64,000 nt of DNA from Eutrigla gurnardus (lineage: Eukaryota; Chordata; Actinopteri; Perciformes; Triglidae), in assembly GCA_963514095.1 (NCBI GenBank), contig OY741285.1, forward strand, positions 11,223,116-11,287,115, read 5' to 3'. A model generated the notes under the pieces. It did no database searches. It was not told where the DNA came from and worked only from the letters and a program-made list of their open reading frames with translations. The stretch's first letter is position 1. Every line of letters starts with the position of its first letter. This document shows positions 36,348 to 53,400 of the stretch, piece after piece. The position numbers and the translations under genes are program-made.

Positions 36348-38235
36348 AGAAAGTGTGACATTAATGTCTGTGTGTCGATGTAGAACTATGATGCGGCGGC
36401 AGCACACGTGTCTAAATGTGGCTGGCTAAAAATCGGAAAGATGAGAATGACCGTTCTCACCGTTCTTTGCTGTGCACCTCTAACCAAATCCAAACTGGTT
36501 CCTCGAGTATGAATAATTTCATTATGTTCTGTGCAATGTCTTAAAATCTAAAATTGTCTCTCCTTTTTTGTAGCAAGCATGAGTTATTCATTTGTAATAA
36601 ATGGCACTATTTTCAATCAGTTGTGGAAAGTGAATTGAGTGTGTTAGGTGCTTTTGGCCTGGTTTTCATTTTTGCACTTTTAAAACTTATTATTTTTGTT
36701 GTTGTTGTTGTTGTTGCTAAATGCCATTCATGTTATTCCCCTCCCCTCAAACCATTAGTTTTCTTTTTCTCCCCATTCTCCTTTTCAATATTACACACCT
36801 CCATTCATTTCCATTATTTTACGACGTGCCTTTCTTGTCTTCTGTGCTGTCTGCATGCTGCATGTTGCTCAGAGTGACGACGAAGAGACGGATTATGAAA
36901 TGAATGACTCTGATTAGGGTTGAGCATTTATGAGTCACCGGTGAGCTCTCAACTGCTCGCTGTCCCTCCATCACGCCTCCCTAGTTTGTCCCCATCTCCC
37001 TTCCCCCATGCCTCCTTGACGAAGTTTACACTACTGAAAGCTGTCTTTACATGTCAAAGACATTTTGATCAGATAATATATATAGAACCCGAGCAAAGAG
37101 ACTAAATCCGGGTTGAAAATCAGCTTTGGTTCCTGCTGAGACTAGAACACTTCTTTGTGGGTGAACCTCTCACTTGTTTCAGTAGTGTAAATAAAACTCT
37201 TGTAATTATTGTAATGCTCACAGCCTTGTTTAATGGAGGGCCTGCTGAATCACCTGCTGCTGCAGTACGACTCATTGTCCCTCATTCAATGCCATTTTAA
37301 AAGGAAGGGAGGGTAACTGCACTCCCTTTAGTCCATTTCATTATCAAACATAGCAGTTGTAATGCTGTGTAGTGAAGCAATGCATGCTTTATGTTGATTG
37401 ACAATGAGTAGTTATTGCTTATTATCTTTCTATGTGAGATCTGAATTGTGATCCATCATTTTCGTTTAGCTTTTCAGTACAAAGAATCACTGAGAGGACA
37501 ATTAAATGTATTGTTTCTGCAGTAAATGTGAGAATCTCATGACATGACATCTACCGGTATACTGGTAAACTCGAATCTCACTTTATTTACATAAAGAATG
37601 TACCTGCGATTGTTAGACTCCTGAAATGATATCAGTATGGATGATTGCGGCAAAGCCCCAAAAGGGAAAATGGGTGCAGCAGAAGTGTGAAGGGAAAAAA
37701 ATTGGTTTAATTAAATAAAACTTTCCTCTTAAAATTGACATACTGCTATAATTAATCATTTTGAAACCTGAATTAAAGGGTAAAAAAAGAAAGAAACTAA
37801 ATAATGTTACATTTCAGTTCTGCTGCCATTTCCTTCTTCATGTGGTCTGTTTTGCCTTTCATCTCTTCTCTAGTTCAGAATAATTTGTGGTGCTGTGCTT
37901 AGTTTCAGTCTTTCCAGAACCAAGAAAGCATAATTGGCTTTAGAACCAAGTACTGCATAGTTTTTAGCACAATGCTTTGCACCCTATTCCGTATGTTTGC
38001 TTCAACCTAGAGTCTAGAGTAAATGTACGAGTGCTCCTGGCTGGGAAGAGAATGCACTATGGCAGAAATTTAAGACAGACCCTTCTAAAGTGACATTGAA
38101 TACTAAACTACAGGGGACTTTACAGAGTCAGTTACTAAATGACTTTCTGACCATTTGCTATTTTGTTTTGTTGATTCTATCACCTTTTTTTGTTGGTCTC
38201 TGCAGATCCTTCAGGAAAGGGGTTCCCGGATGTGA
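25058..38235 (+). CDS. kctd5: BTB-domain Cullin-3 adaptor KCTD5
   Basis: Canonical coding exons are 25058-25279, 31575-31683, 32010-32101, 32225-32320, 35089-35214 and 38206-38235, giving 224 aa (human 234). KCTD5 forms pentamers that link CUL3 ubiquitin ligase to substrates, including G-protein beta-gamma. The BTB/T1 domain begins at SKWIRLNVGGTYFLTTRQTL and continues through YLIDRDPTYFGPVLNYLRHG and EEAEFYNITSLIKLIKDKI. The C-terminal domain is VPVKHVYRVLQCQEEELTQM, then LVSIGSSYNYGNEDQAEFL, ending ILQERGSRM as in human. The N-terminal ~30 residues differ from human, as is usual. Introns flanking the penultimate exon are phase 0. Extra candidate exons at 32514-32618 and 36873-36917 are listed separately. 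Confidence 0.96.
25280..31574 (+). other. kctd5 intron 1 (6.3 kb)
   Basis: A long AT-rich intron. Its first 250 bases carry GCTAGC and GTTAACGTTAAC palindromes (25288-25345, 25490-25525). A (TG)n tract lies at 25567-25592. I see no exon, RNA gene or clear transposon in the rest; open frames are short and frame-inconsistent. Confidence 0.5.
32514..32618 (+). CDS. kctd5: Candidate mutually exclusive exon of kctd5
   Basis: A 105-base exon (35 codons), phase 0 at both ends, has acceptor GGTTGTTGCAG and donor GAG|GTGTGT. Its product starts LVSISYGRAHQSEFLLIVSRE. It aligns with the canonical next exon (35089-35214, LVSIGSSYNYGNEDQAEFL then VVSKE), sharing LVSI, SY, G, Q, EFL and VS-E in order. Both exons would follow WKFEQ (ends 32320). 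The match in position, phase and sequence argues for an old tandem exon duplication. Use as an alternative exon is inferred. It could be a dead copy, but it has no stop and intact splice sites. Confidence 0.65.
33820..34096 (-). mobile_element. tRNA-derived SINE copy
   Basis: Read on the minus strand, the block starts GGGCGGCTG and has a B-box-like GGTTTGATCCCC. It then runs through TCCTTGAGCAAGATACTGA and GCCTCTGCCATTTGTAT and ends near GGCACTATATAAAAG. This order is that of a very common fish SINE. The tRNA-like head is mutated, so it is an old copy. It lies in the kctd5 intron between the two versions of the penultimate exon. Confidence 0.75.
34233..34390 (+). repeat. Dispersed fish repeat (ACCAGTGGTGGGA type)
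   Basis: ACCAGTGGTGGGACGCAATG followed by TACTTGAGTAG, TTATTTGAGTATTTC and TTTTACTTTTACTCCCTACA is the pattern of a widespread fish repeat. No coding capacity. The right boundary is vague and the family is not assigned. Confidence 0.55.
36309..36344 (+). repeat. (GT)n microsatellite
   Basis: An uninterrupted run of about 18 GT units in the kctd5 intron upstream of the alternative last exon. Confidence 0.95.
36873..36917 (+). CDS. kctd5: Candidate alternative last exon of kctd5 (acidic tail)
   Basis: After a pyrimidine-rich run and GTTGCTCAG, a phase-0 reading gives SDDEETDYEMNDSD and a stop. This could follow the exon ending at 35214 (SEKAK) instead of ILQERGSRM. A poly(A) hexamer (37190-37195, within TGTAAATAAA) lies 273 bases downstream, so the exon has what it needs to end a transcript. 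It would replace nine residues with an acidic 14-residue tail. Confidence 0.55.
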   Translation, partial: SDDEETDYEMNDSD

Positions 38236-41200
38236 AGAGGACTCCGTATTATGAGCTCCGGGTGTTATGATGCTAACATATCATCTTTGTGGAAGAACGT
38301 TTGGCACAATGGAGATTTAAAGGAGGGGTGTGCATTTATTTTGTTATTTTCCCTCAATTTAAATTTTTATTTCTTGATGTGTATATATGTCTGTTTACTG
38401 ACGATTTGTGCCTGTACATTTTAACTGGACCTTTTTTTTTTTTTTTATTAGCAAGTGTGTTTTTTTTTCTAATTTAGAGTAAGGAATTTCAATCTACAAA
38501 TGTTTTATGCTATAAAATATGGCCATCATTATCATAAAAGGCCAATGATTCACTCAGGGTCATCTATTGAGTTAATACTTATATCCTCCAACTCAAGGGT
38601 CTGGTAAGGGATCAATCATTATGGTCTTTATTAATACAAAGTATCACAACTCAAAATCATTGTTTTGAAATATTAAGAAGGGAATTGTGCGTTTTACTTC
38701 TTTGCACACATTAAAGAGTTAAGCTATTAAATGTCAAATTCACCCCAAAAACACATGGATCAAATGTTTTCCCAACAATTTCAAACAGTTACACTGAGAT
38801 TTGTGATCATGAGGATCCCAGCTATACAACGCAAATGTTTTCTGACGCATTTGACATTTTTCTTCGACTTGAAAATCAATTGACACATTCACTGCCAAAA
38901 AAAGTGATTTGATACTGTAGGTAAAGGGGCATTAGGTAATTTATCACTTGCAGATCTTTTATTGATGATAAGAAAGTGACCTGAAATAAACAAATTAAAG
39001 TCCCATTTTCGCATAGACTAAATAAAATAACTTGAGAGATGAAGCAGAATATCTGCCAAATTTTGCGATCCAAGTTGTTTCTTGTACTTTATTGCTTGAA
39101 AATTAGATTTGTTGCTAGTGCAACTGCTTGTGGCGCCATGTACTCTTACCTTGCAACCTTAGTAACTCCATTGCCCACAGATGGCCAGCGTGTGCCGTGG
39201 GATTAAATAATGATGTTTTCAGGAAGGCCACTTAGCTGTATTTATAAGGATATAACTTAGGTAGTGGATAAGCATTTAACCACACATGTTCATTCAAAAT
39301 GTTGTTTCAGAGTAAGATTTCTGCTCCTCCTGCAAAAGTGGACTTTCAGTAGTAAAGAGGTAATACTGCTCTCTAAATGTTGTAAATTGCAAATTTATAT
39401 GAAGTTTAATCTGCCGGAATTTTTCTTTGCTCCTCATGTTCATAAGTCTAAAGTTAACTGCCAAAATAGTCAAAGGTGTTTAACGTGAATTCTATTTTGC
39501 AGTGATATTTTTTTTTAAACATCAGTGTCCCGTTTCATGTCGGGGCAAACATCCTTCAGACAATGGCGTCTTTAAAAAAAAAAAAAAGTAAATATCCCAC
39601 TGATTTATGCGTTTTCCTTAACTAGTTAATTGTGTATGTTTGAGGGAACATCTTGTTTGATTAAGTTTTTTTTTTTTTGAGGGGAAGTATTTGCGGTGTG
39701 GGAGGTTTTGGGGACTGGAACTGCTTGAAGGCAGTGGTGAAGGACTTTCTGTTCATATCCAGAGGATTTTGTTTTGATGTAAATAATCCAAATTCAATAT
39801 TAATATTTAACTCTTAAACTGCACGTTTTGTACACTGTATAGAAAACACAACTTGGAACGGAAGTTGTTTATACTGGATCTTTAAAAACGAAAAAGAGAA
39901 AATCTTAACTTCTGTTTTGCATCGTTTGTACAGGACTAGAGATTTCGGAGTTTAGATTGAAACAGCTGATGCTGAACACGGTGTCTTTCACTGAGAACAT
40001 GCCTGGAACATGTTTTGATAACCAATAACAAAGCTATACGTGGCTGTCTATGAAGTTGACTGTTACATTTAAAAACAAATGTATTTTTCCTGCATTGTGA
40101 TAGATTCTTCTAAGCATTTTGAATTGTGTAGATTTCGTACACAGCATTACAAGCACTACAGTGGAAAACATCACTGTGCACATTGCTGACAAGCCTGTAA
40201 TGTTAATGTAAATACTGCATTTTAGAACACTTTTTTTTTTTTTAAATAGAAAGTTGTTTTCAGGTTTAATGTGTGGTTTTGATAGGTTGGATATTTCATT
40301 CACAAATAATAATTTAGTGTTGCCTTCCCCCCCCAATGACCAAAATCCAATGTCTTATGTGTAATGTACACATTGATGTTAGTGTCAGGGATGAGTAAAC
40401 TTTTCTTAATGCTGGCACACTTTGTACATATAGACTTGTTAACGACACACAAACCTCCATTTACTCACATGTATACGTATACACTTGACTAAAACAATTT
40501 TTATATTGTCGGGGAAACGAGTATGGATGCATGTTTTTTGATATACACGTATATACACACACACACACAAGGGCTTTTTAACGTGAAAAAAAATTTGACA
40601 CCTGCAAAGAGGTTCAATCAAAGTAGACTGGATTACCTGCCAGAGCTAGGCTATGTTTACATTTGCTATAGTATTCTGAAGCCTTCCAATTATGTACTGT
40701 CTTGCACTCCCTCACATGCGTTAACACTCGTCTGACTTGTGTGACTGCACCGATGGCAACTAGCACCCCCCCCCCCACTCCACATGAACTGATCTTCACA
40801 CAGACGTGCTGACCGATGAGACACTCCATCCACTTCTGACAGCTTGTGCTTGAGCGTTGCAGACAATCTTGCTTTCCGCCCTATCTATGGCAGAGATGTT
40901 AACTTCTAATAGGATGAAAATGACCTGCGTTGGGTCAGAGAAAAGGGTTATTTGGGGGATTTGAGACTTTACTTGCAATGAGATTTAAAGTGTTTTTGTG
41001 TTTGGTTTGCTTGGTTCAGTTGTAAGTTTATTTGATAACCTGGTCTGAGGTGTTTAACCCCCCACGTTAGCAGCTACCTTTTAATGCCCTTCACGGACAG
41101 GTCGTCAGGTCATCGATAATCATTTCATGTGATGGACAAACTTATCATATCTGTAGCCTAATACTTATAAGTGCCCAGTTTGTTTTGCATTCAAGTCACA

Positions 41201-41440
41201 AGCCACAGACCACAGTAATGCATGATTGAAGAGCATCACACTTGTAATCAAGGGGAATGAATGTCATTTTTCCTCAATCTAGCAATTACATCAATGAATA
41301 ATGTTCTCATATCACTACATAGATCACTATTCTATATGAACTTATGCAATGTTAAACATGTGCAAAATAAGTATGAGGTTAAGGGGATATATCTGTATGG
41401 TCTTGCATAAGGTAAACCCAATAAAAATGTTGTCATTTAT
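38236..41440 (+). other. kctd5 3' untranslated region (long form)
   Basis: About 3.2 kb of AT-rich sequence follows the canonical stop and ends in AATAAA at 41420-41425. Two Pumilio-type TGTAAATA words lie near 39779 and 40207. No second gene is supported. Earlier poly(A) use is possible. Confidence 0.55.
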
Positions 41441-42399
41441 ACGTGTGTATTTTTTTTTTCCAGATGCATTTACCCTATGGCTCACGCCAGTGTAAATGGC
41501 GATAATATTTCTCAGGTTTTATACACACTACTGCACATATCGGTTGTTTTTTTCTCGTTTTATTAGTAATAATTGTATTAGTAATCATCCCAGAGATATA
41601 CAATACACCTTCCATGAGGATATTCTAGCAAAAGATAGGTAGGACAACACATCCTGTTTCTTTGATAAATAGCGACCTCTTTTGTCAGTTCCTCAAAACA
41701 AGAAGCCATGGCTTTAGTTGCCTGGAAACGTGCCTGTGTATTATACAGAATATTGTTTTATTCGTTTTTTTTTCTTTTTACACGGGAACATAAAACAGTG
41801 TTTTTAAGAACGTTTATCAAAACCAAAAATCTCCGTCAAGTTAATCTAAACTATGGGATTGCACACGATATGCTATAGGGTTTGTCAAACGGGAGTCGCT
41901 TCGGGCATTAGGTGTTTAGTCTGGGCAAAGATGTTATACAAGAGAAGATGGAAATCCGCCTGTGTTTGCAGGAATGGTACATTTCGCGCCTGTGCATTCG
42001 TGATGTATAAAATGTATTTCATGAAGCTAAATGAACAGATGACAGCAGGTAGATATGGCAAATTACATATAATACGTCTCTCGGGTATTTTCATAGTGAG
42101 ACCTGAGCTTGTTTCTGGGGAGAGGTAATGTTAGACAGCGGCACAGCGCATGAGCGGTGAGCAACAGCCGCAAAGCAAAGACGGTCATATAAACAACTCA
42201 AAATGTGCACTGTGTGCTGCTAGCAGAGGAAATGCAGCGCGAATGAAACCAATTTTAGCAATTAAATAGCCTGATTACAATCGTACGGCTAAATCATTAG
42301 CAGTCCAAAGGCATATTATAAAAACACAATCCGTTAAAAGATTAACGCGTAGCCTGATCTACCTAGGAGTATTTAAGCAAAGACGGAAGTAAACGACGG
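41441..42399. other. Spacer between kctd5 and ube2i
   Basis: AT-rich spacer with no supported exon. Open frames on both strands here are short and mutually overlapping. Confidence 0.45.
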
Positions 42400-42541
42400 A
42401 TGACTATTTCGCTTCGCTGTTTCTGTCTCTCTCTTGAGTCGGTTGGTTTTTCAGGAGGGAAACTTTACAAGGTTTAACGGGATTTGAGCACGATTAATTC
42501 ATTTCGCCTTATTACCAGAGCCAGTGCAGCCATACTGAAAG
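42400..42541 (+). promoter_or_regulatory. ube2i noncoding first exon and promoter
   Basis: The stretch ends in a good donor (AAAG|GTAGGA, exon end 42541), followed by an intron to the acceptor before 43947 that leads into the start codon. The transcription start is a guess. TAGC-rich palindromes (42905-42945, 43130-43150) follow in the intron. Confidence 0.45.
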
Positions 42542-43902
42542 GTAGGAGCACGTCTTGATTAAACAACACGTTAATTTAGTCGTGTATTATGAAATTTTAC
42601 CCGCTTCAGTTTGCGCCATTTTCGCTAGTTTTGTAATGCACAAATGTGCGCCTTTTAGCTCTGGCGTTCTTTGTCCCTATTCTTTAATGGATTATGATAT
42701 GGTTTATTTCTATGGTATGGTTCACATCACTGATCGCTATTCCAGATTAGACATTATTAAACGTTGGAAGAAAGTCAATCATCACTTTTCTGTCATCCAA
42801 AATTGTTTTCGAATCAAGTGCAATTGCACATTTTTGTGCTGCATCAGGCCGCGTCAAGACGCTAACAGCACCAGCGCCTGTTGGGATATAGCATGATTCT
42901 GGCGCACATGAGTTAGCTCCTCGAGCTAACCGGCTAGCTTGCTAATCAAATAGCTTTATGGTCAGCTTGTTGACATTCGCGTTGACAGCAAGTTTAAAAT
43001 AAAGCTCAACTAACACGAAAGAAAGCAAACGTTCATATTTTATTTTCCTGAAAGCTTTAAGTTGAACACCAGCCGCAAGCGAAAGAGTAGAATAATCGGG
43101 TTTTTTTTGTAGACATGTAAGGTTATCACCACCGGCTAACTTGGCTAGCCACCTTGGCGTAGCAGACATGTCAGTTTAAACGACACTTTAAAACCCAGTT
43201 AGTATCAAATTGAAGATGAAAACGTCTATAGTTTGCCATTATCTAGACTACATCTCCACTGTTGTAAAGTTGGGAACTGCAGCGTTGGCAGTTTGTAGTT
43301 ATTGCTGGTGCCGTTTTGTTGCTGTTGCTATAGAGATCATAAGTCTCTCCAATGGAAGGTGTTAATAAGAGCTCCTTAATTGGAAGCGGATTGGCAACAA
43401 CGCGGCATACACCTCACGATATGTTAAAAGACGAGTTATTAAAAGTAAGGACATGCATCCAGTCATTCACGATCCACCATAGACGGGTTGAATCTAGCTG
43501 ATTTAAATTATACATTATAGATGATGCGCTGATTAATTGCACGAAAGTGTGAGTAAGAAGTCCTGGTATCTATACTTTTTTTTTTATTTCTCATTGGAGC
43601 TCAATGCATGGATAATGTACATTTTTGGTTTCTAATACTAAATACCAATATTATTACTACTTTAGATCACTTTAAGGCGCTTACCTGCCACTGATGGCAA
43701 GGGATGGTTCATTTACGCTGCCATAAGGCAGAGAAATGCACCGAATCCTTACATCCTCCTTGGTTTTATGCTTTTATATGTGATTAATGGCTAAATCGTG
43801 TCTGCTCTTAAAAGCAATGCATGTATAACGAGCTTTTAAGGTAATGACCTCCATAAAGTCTTGGAATCGTGAAATCCCCGCTGTCAGGTCAGACCTGGTT
43901 AG

Positions 43903-49444
<5,542 letters not shown>

Positions 49445-50160
49445 GGGCGAAGACTTGCTCCGCTGTGGCAGAAGGAATGGGTTTAACAAGAATCACCTCC
49501 CCGCTCAGTCTCTCAATGAATGTGCTCCTCTCACATCAGGACTTGCTTAAAGACTTCTATTTAAACTCCACACATTCTGTGCCATCCGACCTATCATTTT
49601 TCGTTCTTAATTGCCAGTTGGCGCATAATGCTGGGAGGGGATGGGTGCTTCAGCACCCTGGTCATTTCTTTTTAAACATTAATTGTCTTGTGGTGCAAGG
49701 GACACAGCTCGGTACCAGTTTCATCAAACCCCATACAAGCTGACTGTCATCAATGTTCAAGGAAGAAAATGTCTTTTTGTTTTATATTGCTCTTTCACAG
49801 GGTCTATTCCTTTATGTTCCCCCTTTATTTTCCATAAATTTAATGTAAAATTGGCTTATTTCATTGTCAGTATTTCAACTGCTGTATAATGAATGGCACT
49901 TTTATACTGTTGTATCTCACTAGTGTCTCTAGATGGCTCTGTCTAATTCTCTTTCCCAGGTTTTCTATTCAGCATGCTGTAATATATGATAGAATCTGCT
50001 GCCTTGGCTGTCTTTTTGTTATTCAGAGTGTTTGCTATGAAATAAATAAAAATGGCCATGATGACTGAGGCAGGTAGGCTTACTTCTGTATCAGACTTTA
50101 AAGTTATATGGTGCTTTGTTCATGTATGTGTTGGCATAAATAAAACTTTCTACAAAACGT
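49445..50160 (+). other. ube2i 3' untranslated region
   Basis: About 0.7 kb follows the stop and ends at AATAAA (50139-50144). The cleavage point falls next to that of the il21r-like gene on the opposite strand, whose AATAAA is at 50176-50171. Confidence 0.65.
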
Positions 50161-50409
50161 AAGCATTTTCTTTATTAAATGAATAAGCTATACAGCAACT
50201 TTAACACAACCTCTAAAGTTTCAGGGAGGAAGCAAAATTGTCATTCGGTCATCAAAAACTGATTTTTTTTTAAATAAATGTGACAATTTTTTTTGCAGTT
50301 CCTTTACACAATTTACTCTGCAAGCAAAGGGTTGTGCTAATGTTTATCTACATTCTGCACAAAGCTGTGGAAACATTTTACGAGTGCACACAACTAATCT
50401 ACTGTCCAG

Positions 50410-53400
50410 TCACTCCCCTGTTGAGTAGGATTTTGTTGATGTGCTCCCATGATCCTCTGCGCTGACTGGACGACTTTGCTGGAAAGCGCTCAGGGTGCAG
50501 TATTCATTACAGTACCAGGGGGGGTCCCTCTCCAGCCAACACCCCGAGTCTCCTTCATCAGGGCTCCCCGTCTCGGAGGCGAGGGTGAGGCACTGGAGTG
50601 AGCTCTCTGGAGACGACCGTGGAGCCATGGTGCTCACTGCGTACGGGAAGCCCAGGGGAGACGTTTCGGTAATATTGCTGTATCCGCTGCCATCTATGAA
50701 CAGGTGGTGAAACTGGGGCTTACACACTTCCTCCTCAACGACTGCACACTTGGTAAGCATGTCGATGTGGAGCGTTTCCTCTGCCTTCAGCATGTCTGCC
50801 ATGTTTTCATGCGTAACCACCCAGCTCTGTAATCGCAGCCATATTTAGGGACATTCTTGTGAGATATTTGTCATTTACCTTGACAAATTTTGCTAAACTT
50901 ACCTTGAAATCTCCCTGACAGTCACTGTATAGGTTGTCAAAATAAGGTGCTGGAGTTGGGATGAAGGCGCTCTGCCTCCACCTGTAAGTGTGAGGAACAA
51001 AGAACAATCTGTTGTGTGTGTTGGTTGCAGGTAGTGGCATTTGCTAAGGAGTTAAAAGCTCGAGAGATCCTTACTTTTTAAATGAAGTGTAGCAGAAAAA
51101 AAAGATGACTGGCAGCATCAGAAATAAGAGTCCAAAAAGCAATTTGTTTGATGTGGGGTCTAAAAACATTAAAACCGCAACAATGTGAGACTCAATACAA
51201 AGGTGATTTTACAGGTTAATTTACAGTAGCTGCTTTCTCAACAAGTCAACTTTAGATTTAGATAAGCTGCCTATCTGGAAGAAACTCACCTTTCTCATTC
51301 ACAGCTGACTCCGTCGTCCAGTGAGCCTCAGAAGACCATTCACTCCACTGTCCTTTGTAAAAAGTCTGATCAGGGCTGGTCCGTACTCTGGCCGCATACT
51401 CGGTGTCTGGCACGAAATTCTGATCATCCACAGAATATTTCATACGGTTGGTGTTAATAGCATGTGATGACACCTGAAATGAATAAACAGGGTAGCATGT
51501 AATGAAACTTTGTAGAACAGGGAAATCTCCTGTATGGGGCCCATTTGTGCCCAAAAAAAACAAATCGGTTAATACAAAAGATAATAGATGTGTTATTTAA
51601 TCATGTTAGAAAGACTTAGAAAGTCAGTTGTTCCACCATGGTGCAGGCTGGAACAGGTGCCTAGGCATTCCACACTGTAAAAAAGTTGATTTAATATGTT
51701 TTTTCCATGCTATTTAACCCTTGCACCCTCCTCAAAAAAGTGGACAAAAGTGTCCACATGAAATATTACCATAAATCCTTTTTTTCTAAAACTTTTAACC
51801 GACTTCAGTCCTGATTGTAACTACCAAAAAACAATTAATTTATAGAATGTTAACCCTTTAAATGCCAGTTTTTGTGATTATACCACTCATAATCATGAAA
51901 ACAAATTAAAATATAATGCTATGGGCAAAAGAAAATGATTGATTTTGACAGTCTGGGATGATTAGCACCAACATGGTTTTTGATGGATGAAAAAAAAATG
52001 TTACACAAAGACCCTCATAGGTTAAAAAAAAGTGTCCACATGAAATATTACCATAAAATCCTTATATATTTATATTTTTCACTTTTTTTTGCTAAATCTT
52101 TTAACCAACTTCAGTCCTGACTATAACTATGCAACATTCATTAATTTATAGAATGTTAACCCTTTAAGTACAATCTATTTATCACCTAATATTGAGTCCC
52201 TTTTTTTGTAGGGGGGTCTCAAAAGGAAACGTTAACCCCGTCGTTGAATCTCACATTGTGTTTGTCTTCTTTCTTGTAGAAACGCAGCTGAAACGTGAGG
52301 CTCTCAACCAGGCCGGTGAACGGATCAAACTCCTCATAGGTACTGGTCCAGGTGAAGTGATGCTCACTTGCGTTGTGAGCGACTGTGAGGCAGCACGGCG
52401 CGTTTGGTTTAACTGAGGAGACACGTTCAAGACAAACACGGAGAAAAAGGCTTTTAAACGGGAACACGTCTGTGTGTTTTGCGTGTCCGGTTATGAGAAC
52501 AGACCGGTGTGTTCCTTACTGTTTTCCACAGGTGCATACTCCTCATCCAGCTGCTTGCAGACCTCAGACCCGTTGTCTAGGTTGTGACAAAGCGAGATTT
52601 CGAACCTATCCGTGTCCGTGAACGTCTCATAATAATAAGCGACTCCAGGTATTGGATCGGATTTGTTAGCGGAGCAGAAGTCTTCCCCGTTGGTGTTGGT
52701 CAGCGCACACACAAACGTGTATCTACACAAAACATAACAGGATGTCATCACAGTGAAGGTAATGCGTTAATAACATGTGCCAGTTTAAAAAAAAGTCTCA
52801 CTCTTCTTCTGTTTCTAGGAAGGTGAGCCAGTAGGAAGTGTTGCTGTCTGAGCGGTTTCCTGCCGGTGCGACGTTCAGGGAGCAGTCGACGGCGTACAGG
52901 TAATCGGTTACACAGCGAAGGTCGTGGTCCACACCTAAACACATAGACAGGCTTTACCAATATGTTGAAAAATGTGAACTTATCCTTTAATCGGTTTTAA
53001 AAAATGAGAAAACCTAACATTGCAACAATAAAACATGACAGTAGTCTTTTCCCTTTATAATAAGGAAGCTTAGCAGACTTTCCCAATGATGTTAAAGTTA
53101 CAGAACATCACAGAGGTCCCCATCACAGTCAGTTAAACGCGTTTGAGACATTTATTTAGACTTTTAGTGTCTATGTTGTATTATATTTCATTGTTTAACC
53201 CTCCTGTTATCCTTGGGGTCAATTTGACCTCATTAATGCTTCAGGTACTTCATGTTTCTTTGTTGACAACCTAAATAACCCATTAAATAAAACGTATCTT
53301 CCCCCTCACCTTTATACATCCAGAATACATACAGTATGATCGAAAAATGGCAAATCACGAAAAACTCTCTAACATGAGCAGCACTAAGTCTAGTCGGTCG

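Noticed and set aside
51716..52172. CRISPR-like array
   Set aside because: Only two long units, vertebrate genomic context, and no short regular repeats or spacers.
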